The notes under the pieces are model-generated. The model was given only the letters and a program-made list of their open reading frames with translations. It had not been told where the DNA came from and did not search any database. From positions 1 through 38,491 of IMG/VR virus record IMGVR_UViG_3300037493_000784: DNA of 38,491 bases; one strand, 5' to 3'. The DNA comes from a virus. Both the position numbers and the translations under genes were made by a program. Every line of letters begins with the position of its first letter. Positions within the stretch are counted from its first letter, which is position 1. Positions 24,114-30,258 of the stretch are shown here, piece after piece.

Positions 24114-24614
24114 TCAGGCTTTCAGAGCTTCAATGCCAATGAACAGAGCACCGTAGTGGGCAGGGTTCACATCGTTAATATTCTGATAACCCAGACCAGA
24201 CAGAACACCTTGGATACCAGCACCCTTTGCAGCACCAAGCGCTTTGTACGAAGTCATCACAAAGTCGATCAAGCCCTTGGGATCACTGAATGGTGCAGTA
24301 CCGGGTACAACTGGAGCAACCACAGGAGCAGTGAATACGGGTGGGGCTGGCATTACTGGTGCACTAGAAGGGGATACCGCAACAGGTGCAGGCGCTGCAA
24401 TGACCACGGGGGCTGGTGTAACCATCACGGGGGCAACTGGGATAGGTGCAGGCTTTGGGGATTCCACCTTGACAGCCACAGCAGCCACGGGAGCGACTAC
24501 ACTTGCAACCTTTTCACGCACTTCAGCGGGAAGGTGGTCAACGAGTGATTGGATCACTTTAGTGTTGGCAAGGATGGCTTGGGCAATTGTGAGGATAACT
24601 TCATTGTTGAACAT
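24114..24614 (-). CDS. Two-domain protein with Pro/Ala-rich linker
   Basis: A 166-residue protein. The N-terminal helix (residues 1-38, EVILTIAQAILANTKVIQSL) and a C-terminal domain (about 110-166, DPKGLIDFVMTSYKALG, then GYQNINDVNPAHYGALF) are joined by about 70 residues of Pro, Ala and Val repeats. The linker looks fully disordered. The gene stops one base before DUF2800 and overlaps the RHH gene by 14 bp. Proteins with this C-terminal pattern accompany DUF2800 in other phages. It could tether replication proteins, but no activity is known. Confidence 0.7.
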   Translation of the reverse strand: MFNNEVILTIAQAILANTKVIQSLVDHLPAEVREKVASVVAPVAAVAVKVESPKPAPIPVAPVMVTPAPVVIAAPAPVAVSPSSAPVMPAPPVFTAPVVAPVVPGTAPFSDPKGLIDFVMTSYKALGAAKGAGIQGVLSGLGYQNINDVNPAHYGALFIGIEALKA

Positions 24615-24792
24615 AGAGACTTTCTTTACGAGGGTTTGGTTTTACTGAGAGACGATCATCCATGAACGCCTCTATCATTTCGCGCAAGACTTCTGATACA
24701 CCACCGTATCTCGTAGCCTTGTCGTGAAATTTCTTGTGATCGGCAGGTTTGATCCTGACAGTCAAAAACTTGGTGCGGGGTTTAGTTGCCAT
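24601..24792 (-). CDS. Ribbon-helix-helix regulator, operon leader gene
   Basis: A 63-residue protein. A beta strand (TKFLTVRIKP, residues 7-16) is followed by helix HKKFHDKATRYG, a GG turn and helix SEVLREMIEAFM (32-43). This is an Arc/MetJ-type ribbon-helix-helix dimer. It is the first gene of the 10-kb leftward replication operon and abuts a 56-bp divergent promoter region that contains an inverted repeat. Autoregulation of both directions is a natural guess. Confidence 0.78.
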   Translation of the reverse strand: MATKPRTKFLTVRIKPADHKKFHDKATRYGGVSEVLREMIEAFMDDRLSVKPNPRKESLYVQQ

Positions 24793-24848
24793 AATTTAAT
24801 TCCGTTTTGTTGCCCAAATAATAGCACACATCGGATACACTGTGCAAC
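24793..24848. promoter_or_regulatory. Divergent early promoter region with candidate operator
   Basis: A 56-bp gap separates the leftward RHH gene from the rightward primase gene. Leftward, TATTAT (24823-24818) with TGCACA 17 bp upstream makes a fair promoter. Rightward, TTGCCC (24810-24815) and TACACT (24836-24841) would start RNA about at the primase ATG. GCACA (24824-24828) and TGTGC (24841-24845) form a 22-bp inverted repeat that overlaps both and could be an operator. The signals are weak one by one. Confidence 0.45.
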
Positions 24849-27353
24849 ATGGACAACGAAATAAATTCAGAACGGGAAAATATGAGCGCAATGCCACACG
24901 TTATGCAGCACCCTGCATCTGTTGAAAGTTACATACGCCACGGGTGGTCACTTGTACCTATCCCCAATGGAACTAAAGGGCCACGCACACCCGGTTGGAA
25001 CCTCAAGGAGAACGCTATCAAGTCACAGGCTGATCTGCCTGCTGGCTACGGTATCGGTCTGGCCCATGCTTACTCGGGCACGATGGCATTTGACATTGAC
25101 GAGTGGGACATGACTGTCGAAGAACTGACACCACAGGGTGTCGATTTACAGGCACTCTACAACGCCAACGATGCAGTGATTGTTGACAGTGGGCGTGCTG
25201 GTCACGGTAAGCTGCTGTACTCCCTCCCGTTCGGGTTAACCCTACCGTCAAAAAAGATCATCATTAATGGCGTTACAGCCTATGAACTCCGATGCGCCAC
25301 TGTCAATAATCTGACAGTTCAGGACGTACTGCCCCCCAGCATTCACCCAGACACTCACCAGCCATACCGCTGGGCAGGCAAGGGCCACTGGACACGCTTA
25401 CCGACCATCCCCCAGTCCCTGCTTGACCTGTGGCAAGGCTTACTCGAAACTGACAAAGAACGCACCATGCCATCAGGTGACGCTATCCCGACATCATGGG
25501 AAGAGATCAAGTCAGCCGTTGAGCATATCCCCGCTGACTGTTCACGGGAAGAGTGGGTTCAGGTGGGCATGGCGATCCACTGGGCAGCTACTCAGGCAAA
25601 CCAGAACGACTATGGCCTGCAACTCTGGAATGATTGGAGCAAGCAATCAGCTACCAAGTACCCCGGCCCACGCGATATGCTGCATCAGTGGGAATCGTTC
25701 AAGACCAATAAGCCTTCAGCTATTCGTCTAGGGTCGCTTTTTCACATTGCCAAACAACACGGTTGGTTCAAACCTGCTCCTGATGTCGCCTCGTTGTTCT
25801 CTGCACTGGAAAGCCCCGACAAGCCCACCGAGTTGTTAGTTGACCTCAAGCCACTGCCCCCGGTCATGGACTTGTCTCTATGGCCTGCTGTTCTGTCGCG
25901 CCGTGCCACCGAAGTGAGCGAAACGGTCGGCTGTGATCCGCTTATTCCCTTGTTCGCTGGCCTTGGTGCTGTCTGTGGTGTCGCTGATGCCCAATCGAGA
26001 TTAGAGCTTGTGAAGGGCTTTAAAGTGCCGCCCGTGCTTTGGTTAATGACCATCGGGCCACCAGCAGGCAAAAAGTCCCCCGGCTCTAGCCCCATGCTGG
26101 CCCCCATTAGGTCAATCGAGATTGAAGACCGCCCACGGTTTAAAAAGGAACTGCTGGATTGGCAGGGTCTTGAGGCCATGCACACCAATAGCATGAAAGC
26201 GTTTCTAGAGTTCTCGGGTGGCGCTGACAGTATGCTGGGCGCTGACCAAGCCCCAATCGTCAACGAACTGCCACCCCAGCCCGTCAACCTACGCATCACT
26301 GTTGAGGATGTCACCAGTCAGAAACTGATTCGATTAGCGGCCGACCGTCCCCGTGGCTTGCTCTGTTACCTTGACGAAATGAATTCATGGGTAAACAAAC
26401 TGACTGACCGGGCCAGTGGTGAGGATCGTTCAGCATGGGTGCGTGCTTACGAGTCCAGTCATTATGAAATGGATCGGGTAGCTGCTGGGTCAATCACTGC
26501 TGACAACCTCGCAGTGTCGATCTACGGGAACATTCAGCCTCAAGTCTTTAAAGAGAATTTGGCGAATATGGCAGGGGATGGATTGATCCAACGCTTCATT
26601 CCCTGCGTGCTTAATACCAAGCTGACCCGACCATCGGTTGAAATCCCCGACTACCTACTAAACGAGTCAGCATGGGAACAAACCCTACGGATCATCTATT
26701 CCCTGCCCATCACGGCTTACACGCTATCCCCTGAAGGCAAGGCACTCTTTCAGGAATTTCAGCTTTGGTATGACAAGCAAAGACAGGACGAGCAGCTTCT
26801 ACAGTCCGACGATACCTTTATGACTGCCTTCGGTAAGATAGAAGGGCTTACAGGGCGGCTTATGTTGGTTTTCCACCTTATGGAGTCACCCTTTACGATG
26901 TCGCTCTCTGCTGACCTTGTAGCCCGGTGTATACGCATTGCCAAAGAATACCTAATCCCAGCATTCCGTTATGCTCTATCGGATTTAGGCGGCATGTCCA
27001 ATTTCGATACATGGATGCAGGAATACATCATTCACCATGCCGACAAAGAAACCTTGACGCTATCCGAGATAAAGCGTTCAGGCAGACGTCAACTGGGTAA
27101 GACAAACGGATTTCAATCGGATCAAATGGTTGTCAACGCACTTTATGCACTTGAAAAAAGTCGCTGGGTGTTGAGGCTTGATGATGGATCAAAAGAACAT
27201 CAGCATATTGCAACATGGGCCATTAACCCAGCACTCAAAACCCAGTTCAGCGACTACAGAACCGAAGTTATCAACGCAAAGCAGCGTAGGCTTGATGAGA
27301 TATACAAATTGAGCACGAAGGAGAAACCTAGGGTGAGGGGTTACCAAGCATAA
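24849..27353 (+). CDS. Primase-polymerase with DUF3987 helicase-like domain
   Basis: An 834-residue protein with three parts. Residues about 20-195 are an archaeo-eukaryotic primase-type (Prim-Pol) domain with D82-x-D84 (FDIDEWD) and H119 (GRAGHGKLLY). Residues about 215-307 match a PriCT-2 linker domain (WVQVGMAI, LWNDWSKQS, WESFK, LGSLFHIAKQHGW). Residues about 340-780 are DUF3987, with a P-loop-like IGPPAGKKSP (402-411) and a D-E pair in LLCYLDEMNSW. It would make primers and unwind DNA at the origin. It is the only rightward gene in the early half. No ribosome site is seen at ATG 24849; ATG 24882 is an alternative. Confidence 0.9.
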   Translation: MDNEINSERENMSAMPHVMQHPASVESYIRHGWSLVPIPNGTKGPRTPGWNLKENAIKSQADLPAGYGIGLAHAYSGTMAFDIDEWDMTVEELTPQGVDLQALYNANDAVIVDSGRAGHGKLLYSLPFGLTLPSKKIIINGVTAYELRCATVNNLTVQDVLPPSIHPDTHQPYRWAGKGHWTRLPTIPQSLLDLWQGLLETDKERTMPSGDAIPTSWEEIKSAVEHIPADCSREEWVQVGMAIHWAATQANQNDYGLQLWNDWSKQSATKYPGPRDMLHQWESFKTNKPSAIRLGSLFHIAKQHGWFKPAPDVASLFSALESPDKPTELLVDLKPLPPVMDLSLWPAVLSRRATEVSETVGCDPLIPLFAGLGAVCGVADAQSRLELVKGFKVPPVLWLMTIGPPAGKKSPGSSPMLAPIRSIEIEDRPRFKKELLDWQGLEAMHTNSMKAFLEFSGGADSMLGADQAPIVNELPPQPVNLRITVEDVTSQKLIRLAADRPRGLLCYLDEMNSWVNKLTDRASGEDRSAWVRAYESSHYEMDRVAAGSITADNLAVSIYGNIQPQVFKENLANMAGDGLIQRFIPCVLNTKLTRPSVEIPDYLLNESAWEQTLRIIYSLPITAYTLSPEGKALFQEFQLWYDKQRQDEQLLQSDDTFMTAFGKIEGLTGRLMLVFHLMESPFTMSLSADLVARCIRIAKEYLIPAFRYALSDLGGMSNFDTWMQEYIIHHADKETLTLSEIKRSGRRQLGKTNGFQSDQMVVNALYALEKSRWVLRLDDGSKEHQHIATWAINPALKTQFSDYRTEVINAKQRRLDEIYKLSTKEKPRVRGYQA

Positions 27354-27377
27354 AAAAAGGCCCTTACGGGCCTTTTT
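27352..27377. terminator. Bidirectional intrinsic terminator
   Basis: GGCCC (27359-27363), loop TTAC and GGGCC (27368-27372), flanked by A7 on the left and T5 on the right. The stem extends through the A/T flanks, so it can end both the rightward primase transcript and the leftward cluster. The A run starts at the last base of the primase stop codon (27351-27353). Confidence 0.9.
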
Positions 27378-27392
27378 AACGTCTGCATGGGG

Positions 27393-27587
27393 CTACCAAT
27401 TATGAATCATATCCCTAGCTTGACCTGACATATCTCTGATAATAGTGTCGGGTTTCCCGTTCCTAATAACTTTATCAACCTCAATTAGCGAGGTATGGTT
27501 TCTTAAATTGAGCATTTGTACAGCGTATTCAAAATTGTCATACTTGACAATATGTTTTAAATTAGAGTCGTCAATTGTGTAGAACAT
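27393..27587 (-). CDS. Small hypothetical protein
   Basis: A 64-residue soluble protein beginning MFYTIDDSNLKHIVKYDNFE and ending GQARDMIHNW. No motif or membrane segment was recognised. It is 4 bp downstream of the XRE gene, is the last gene of the second leftward cluster, and is followed by the bidirectional terminator. Being paired with a repressor-like gene, it might be an anti-repressor or accessory factor, but nothing in the sequence proves this. Confidence 0.6.
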   Translation of the reverse strand: MFYTIDDSNLKHIVKYDNFEYAVQMLNLRNHTSLIEVDKVIRNGKPDTIIRDMSGQARDMIHNW

Positions 27588-27591
27588 ATTG

Positions 27592-27828
27592 TTATCTCGC
27601 AGGCATAAATTGGGCGTGCATATCGGGTGCCATCACTTCAAGCATCTCGAGAATGTCAATCAATCGAATAGTCGCAGGGGATACGGTACGACTACCATTT
27701 TCCCACTTGATAACTGCATAACTTGATACGTTAAGCATATCCGCGCATTGGTCAACGCTTAGGCTTAAGCGGGTGCGTAATTCCTTGATGCGGTTTATAG
27801 GCGTTTTAAGAGCTTGTAAGGTTGTCAT
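27592..27828 (-). CDS. XRE-family helix-turn-helix regulator
   Basis: A 78-residue protein that is essentially one HTH domain: INRIKELRTRLSLSVDQCAD (11-30), MLNVSSYAVIKWENGSR (31-47) and SPATIRLIDILEML (50-63). The WENGSR turn after the recognition helix is typical of Cro/CI-type regulators. No dimerisation or RecA-cleavage domain is attached. It lies near the 3' end of a cluster of small early genes. Repeated palindromes 1.7 kb away (29560-30207) are candidate operators. With no integrase visible, it more likely times transcription or gives superinfection control than classical lysogeny. Confidence 0.85.
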   Translation of the reverse strand: MTTLQALKTPINRIKELRTRLSLSVDQCADMLNVSSYAVIKWENGSRTVSPATIRLIDILEMLEVMAPDMHAQFMPAR

Positions 27829-27840
27829 GGTGTATCTGGG

Positions 27841-27900
27841 TTAAAGGTTGAATATAAGAGCTGCTAGGGCGGCTATAAGGGCTATAAACAATGTCAGCAT
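27841..27900 (-). CDS. 19-residue hydrophobic micropeptide
   Basis: A 19-codon frame (MLTLFIALIAALAALIFNL) made almost only of Leu, Ala, Ile and Phe, enough for one membrane helix. Its ATG overlaps the stop of the upstream gene by 7 bp, so translation would be by re-initiation; no separate ribosome site is visible. Such micropeptides can modulate membrane proteins, but this frame could also be chance. Confidence 0.35.
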   Translation of the reverse strand: MLTLFIALIAALAALIFNL

Positions 27901-28061
27901 GGGCCGTTACGCTCTAATCGTGCAATATGGGCCTTCAAGTCTTCCACTTCGCAAGTTAACGCGTCAACTTCAGTTTGCATATCAACGATTCGGGCAAACA
28001 ACCCAGCTATCTGCAAATTGCCGATTGTGTAATTCACGGCTTCAAGTTCTGTATCAGTCAT
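27894..28061 (-). CDS. Small coiled-coil protein
   Basis: A 55-residue protein whose second half is a heptad helix (IVDMQTEVDALTCEVEDLKAH, IARLERNG). It starts MTDTELEAVNYTIGNLQIAG. A good AAGGAATCC ribosome site precedes the ATG at 28061, and the start overlaps the upstream stop (ATGA). Probably a homo-oligomer. Function unknown. Confidence 0.6.
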   Translation of the reverse strand: MTDTELEAVNYTIGNLQIAGLFARIVDMQTEVDALTCEVEDLKAHIARLERNGPC

Positions 28062-28234
28062 TTGGATTCCTTGATTGTGAAACTGTTAGGGGTTAGCGTC
28101 TTATCCATGAATAGCTTACGGGTGCAATAGTCGGGGGCTAATACATTGACCCAATGCTCTGCACGCTCACGGGTTTCGGCTATGCAATGGACAATTAAAG
28201 GGTTCAACTTTTCAACAACATTAAATGACTTCAT
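28058..28234 (-). CDS. Small hypothetical protein
   Basis: A 58-residue soluble protein beginning MKSFNVVEKLNPLIVHCIAE, with ERAEHWVNVLAPDYCTRK in the middle. No motif recognised. It starts 2 bp after the upstream stop and overlaps the next gene as ATGA, which supports it as a real gene. Function unknown. Confidence 0.58.
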   Translation of the reverse strand: MKSFNVVEKLNPLIVHCIAETRERAEHWVNVLAPDYCTRKLFMDKTLTPNSFTIKESK

Positions 28235-28236
28235 GA

Positions 28237-28425
28237 TTACCCCAATGAAATTTTATGATGAGTAAAACCATAACCTTTAGCAAAGGTTATGGCACGCTGA
28301 ACTAGTTCAGGGGATGTCCCATTCCCCTCAAATGACTTAATCAATCGACCATGATATGAGACATCAGCACAAAATGAATTCTTGGTGCCGAATATATGAT
28401 TAATGCGAATAGTTGCAGTTTTCAT
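28237..28425 (-). CDS. Small hypothetical protein
   Basis: A 62-residue protein with an N-terminal beta hairpin (TATIRINHIFGTKNSFCADV, then GRLIKSFEG) and a helix (SPELVQRAITFAKGYGF). The beta-beta-beta-alpha order recalls small phage modulators, but no family was recognised. It sits 9 bp downstream of the acidic protein gene. Function unknown. Confidence 0.6.
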   Translation of the reverse strand: MKTATIRINHIFGTKNSFCADVSYHGRLIKSFEGNGTSPELVQRAITFAKGYGFTHHKISLG

Positions 28426-28434
28426 AATTGATCC

Positions 28435-28794
28435 TTAGAAATCAGCGTAAACGATGCCGGATGATGTTTCACCGATAACAGTGGTGTGGTCGTTTAGGTA
28501 CGCCATCACAATTTCAAGTTTGGCGTCTTCAATTTGTTCTAAACCGTAAGCGCTTGATTCGTCCATGCCATCACTTGCTTCACTTAGGTCGATATCATTG
28601 TTCCCCGCGATAGCGTCAATAGTGTCTTCTGAATACGCGCAGCACACCGCTATCACATCAAGTGTCATATTGGGGTTGAGTTCTTCAAAGTATTCAAAGA
28701 GCAAACCCATACCCTCATAACTGAATTGATTCTCACGATCCAGTGCACGGAAAGCATCACGGAATTGGCTTGCATTGTCGATTGTGGTTTTCAT
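28435..28794 (-). CDS. Acidic protein, FRDAFR...QFSYEG family
   Basis: A 119-residue, strongly acidic protein. The N-terminus (MKTTIDNASQFRDAFRALDR), then QFSYEGMGLLFEYFEELN and LDVIAVCCAYSEDT, follow a family I recall from many phages and plasmids whose function is undetermined. The C-terminus (HTTVIGETSSGIVYADF) is also typical. The high Asp/Glu content and small size are compatible with a DNA mimic or a host-enzyme inhibitor, but this is only a suggestion. AGGAC lies upstream of the start. Confidence 0.75.
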   Translation of the reverse strand: MKTTIDNASQFRDAFRALDRENQFSYEGMGLLFEYFEELNPNMTLDVIAVCCAYSEDTIDAIAGNNDIDLSEASDGMDESSAYGLEQIEDAKLEIVMAYLNDHTTVIGETSSGIVYADF

Positions 28795-28869
28795 AATAAA
28801 TTGTCCTAACGTTACCGGATCAAAATTGACCCCGTATACACCCGGTTAGAAGTGCATACAGTGGAAATC

Positions 28870-29055
28870 TTAAGCCTTGGTTTTAACTACCCGATATTTC
28901 ACGTCTGATGGGTAACCAAAGACGTATTTAAACTTCGCCCGTGTGGCCACTAAATAGGCCCTTGCGGCTTCCAAAGTGTCACCCGTGTATGCGTGCACCC
29001 AGTTAGCACGTGAAGCCGGATTAAACGTGTTTCGGTTGTATTGAACGATGAACAT
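28870..29055 (-). CDS. Small hypothetical protein
   Basis: A 61-residue basic protein beginning MFIVQYNRNTFNPASRANWV, with DTLEAARAYLVATRAKFKY and VKYRVVKTKA. The aromatic strands and single helix suggest a compact alpha/beta fold. It starts 3 bp after the upstream stop. A 75-bp gap follows it before the acidic protein gene; that gap holds no clear terminator. Function unknown. Confidence 0.6.
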   Translation of the reverse strand: MFIVQYNRNTFNPASRANWVHAYTGDTLEAARAYLVATRAKFKYVFGYPSDVKYRVVKTKA

Positions 29056-29058
29056 AAT

Positions 29059-29253
29059 TTAAGCCTTAATTGGAATAACTACTTTGCCCATGTGATCCGC
29101 TTGATCCAAGGCTTCGAATAAGCGGTCAGCGAGTGCGTGCCAAACCTTCGAACCTAGTTCATGTACGCCATCAAGCGAGACGGCCATTGCACGGGCTTTT
29201 TGAGCGTTAGAGTGCAAGTCATTGCGCATAGTGTCAAATTGTGCATTGTTCAT
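29059..29253 (-). CDS. Small helical protein
   Basis: A 64-residue protein starting at ATG 29253 (MNNAQFDTMRNDLHSNAQKA), mostly helical and ending GKVVIPIKA. A longer frame to 29400 would run through the upstream gene and was rejected. GGGAAC upstream is a weak ribosome site. Function unknown. Confidence 0.6.
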   Translation of the reverse strand: MNNAQFDTMRNDLHSNAQKARAMAVSLDGVHELGSKVWHALADRLFEALDQADHMGKVVIPIKA

Positions 29254-29254
29254 T

Positions 29255-29413
29255 TTATTTAGTTCCCATGATCCGCACCTTGTCGGTACGTGCAAAGTAA
29301 AACACCCGGTCAAAATTGACCAATAGAGCGGTGCGAGTGGATTGCTTGATGCACTCGTTACCGTTACAAACAAAGCGAGTACCAATTGGTAAAGATGCAA
29401 AAATTGTGCTCAT
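29255..29413 (-). CDS. Small beta-rich early protein
   Basis: A 52-residue protein starting at ATG 29413: MSTIFASLPIGTRFVCNGNE, then TRTALLVNFDRVFYFAR. The pattern FxxLPIGxxFxCNGN followed by a Lys-Gln-Ser-Thr-rich strand is found in many short phage early proteins. The gene begins 1 bp after the upstream stop and ends 1 bp before the next start. Function unknown. Confidence 0.65.
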   Translation of the reverse strand: MSTIFASLPIGTRFVCNGNECIKQSTRTALLVNFDRVFYFARTDKVRIMGTK

Positions 29414-29414
29414 G

Positions 29415-29513
29415 TTACAGATTCCAAGACTGAGCCAAACAGTCGAAGTAGGCAAGCATCAGGCAGACGGTTGCAGCGAGTGCAGCCACAAAGAGAGTGA
29501 AGCGGATCATCAT
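29415..29513 (-). CDS. 32-residue membrane peptide, first gene of cluster
   Basis: A 32-codon frame: MMIRFTLFVAALAATVCLML followed by AYFDCLAQSWNL. It is one N-terminal hydrophobic helix with a short polar tail. AAGGT lies 8 bases upstream of ATG 29513. It would be the first gene read from the leftward promoter at the edge of the control region. It could be a small inner-membrane protein or a secreted peptide. Confidence 0.5.
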   Translation of the reverse strand: MMIRFTLFVAALAATVCLMLAYFDCLAQSWNL

Positions 29514-29554
29514 TTTGTTTACCTTACGTTACATGGCGAGTTTGCCATGAGTCC

Positions 29555-29560
29555 ATTGTA
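29555..29560 (-). promoter_or_regulatory. Candidate -10 of leftward promoter at control region
   Basis: On the minus strand TACAAT (29560-29555) lies 42 bases before the first leftward start codon. The first 13-bp palindrome (29560-29572) occupies the spacer immediately upstream, where a bound protein would block polymerase. No good -35 was found, so an activator may be needed. Confidence 0.35.
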
Positions 29561-29643
29561 ACCCATTGGGTTGATGTTTTACGGTTTAAACGATAAATAA
29601 TTCTATTGAACCCGTTGGGTTGATTGATTATGACTATTCAGTA

Positions 29644-29895
29644 GGGGTGTGACACTGTGACTGTGGCGGGGTATGTTGGTTTTTGAGAAAGTGAAAAATC
29701 AGTTCGTTTAGAAAATAGTGACTCAAATATATATCCCTGCGCGGAGTCCATTTGTCACACCCCTGTTATTTGCCAATATTTGCCAGTATTTGATAGCCCA
29801 TTGGGTCACTTTTCCCCTAAAAACAACACTTATTTGACGAAATATGACGAATCAAGGGTGTGACAGCTTTTTCAGGGGTCTGTCACATTGTCACA
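29644..29895. repeat. Second inverted-repeat family, GGGGTGTGACA
   Basis: GGGGTGTGACA at 29644-29654, its reverse complement at 29753-29763, GGGTGTGACA at 29856-29865, and TGTCACA-T-TGTCACA at 29881-29895. TGTGACAG (29859-29866) and CTGTCACA (29880-29887) make a perfect 8-bp inverted repeat with a 13-base loop. A different protein from the one binding the 13-bp sites probably recognises this set. Confidence 0.75.
29769..29851 (+). repeat. 10-bp iterons (TTTGCCARTA and TGACGAA)
   Basis: TTTGCCAATA (29769-29778), TTTGCCAGTA (29779-29788) and a partial TTTG follow without gaps. Farther right, TGACGAA occurs at 29835-29841 and 29845-29851, also 10 bp apart. Repeats with one-turn spacing in AT-rich DNA are typical of origin melting regions. 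Confidence 0.7.
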
Positions 29896-29913
29896 GTCAA
29901 CACTGTGGCACGC

Positions 29914-29989
29914 AGCCCACTGGGTTGACTGTGTAGCCCGTTGGGTTGATTGTGTAGCCCGTTGGGTTGATTACCTGACCCATTGGGTC
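29914..29989. repeat. Four palindromes at exact 21-bp spacing
   Basis: Sites at 29914, 29935, 29956 and 29977 are each 21 bp apart, two turns of B-DNA, so bound proteins would line up on one face. The last one is extended to a perfect 19-bp palindrome (29974-29992), CCTGACCCA-T-TGGGTCAGG, the most symmetric copy. Confidence 0.9.
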
Positions 29990-30008
29990 AGGACACTGGG
30001 TTGATACA

Positions 30009-30021
30009 AATGATAATCATT
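30009..30021. promoter_or_regulatory. Fur-box-like palindrome
   Basis: AATGATAATCATT is identical to the central 13 bases of the classical 19-bp Fur box (GAT-AATGATAATCATT-ATC); the three outer bases on each side do not match. It may be a host regulator site or simply an AT-rich dyad of the origin. Confidence 0.35.
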
Positions 30022-30023
30022 CA

Positions 30024-30054
30024 GGGGGTGCCGGGGGGGTGGGGCGAGGGAGGG
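30024..30054 (+). other. G-quadruplex motif
   Basis: Five G runs (5, 7, 4, 3 and 3 G) are separated by 4, 1, 3 and 1 bases, which meets the G3+N1-7 rule for intramolecular quadruplexes on the plus strand. It lies between the phased palindromes and the 33-bp repeats. It is the most G-rich spot in the window. Confidence 0.8.
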
Positions 30055-30105
30055 CCCTGCGCCATGTGGCTACGGTTACGGAGGCATCACGAACAATTTT
30101 TTATT

Positions 30106-30182
30106 TTTCAAATTTATCATGATTCATAACCCGTTGGGTTTCAAATTTATCATGATTCATAACCCGTTGGGTTTCAAATTTA
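30106..30182 (+). repeat. 33-bp tandem repeat, 2.3 copies
   Basis: Unit 1 is 30106-30138 and unit 2 is 30139-30171, identical in all 33 bases, followed by an 11-base partial unit (30172-30182). Each unit contains AAATTTATCATGATTCATAA and ends with one 13-bp palindrome site. The AT-rich half and the site half alternate at about three helical turns. Confidence 0.93.
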
Positions 30183-30227
30183 CAGTGTCACTGATACCCA
30201 ATGGGTTCCGAGTCACATCCCCAACAG

Positions 30228-30258
30228 TTGACACACTTACCCACCCCTCGTGCATAAT
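30228..30258 (+). promoter_or_regulatory. Candidate terminase operon promoter
   Basis: A perfect TTGACA at 30228-30233 and CATAAT at 30253-30258, with a 19-bp spacer, slightly long. The start site would fall within a few bases of the TerS ATG at 30268. The palindrome at 30195-30207 ends 20 bp upstream of the -35 box, where a bound protein could activate or repress. Confidence 0.5.

Larger units (their letters stand above)
29560..30207. repeat. Eleven-copy 13-bp near-palindrome family
   Basis: The consensus ARCCCRNTGGGTT is symmetric (AACCC, 3-base centre, GGGTT). Copies begin at 29560, 29609, 29795, 29914, 29935, 29956, 29977, 29990 (degenerate left half), 30128, 30161 and 30195 (TACCCAATGGGTT). 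Many are followed by GATT or GA. Repeated dyad sites of this size are usual for a dimeric DNA-binding protein, either a replication initiator or a repressor. No full copy was noticed elsewhere in the window. Confidence 0.9.

Noticed and set aside
24244-24648. Plus-strand Gly/Thr/Ala-rich frame of 134 codons
   Set aside because: It is the complement of the Pro/Ala/Val linker of the real minus-strand gene and lacks a ribosome site.
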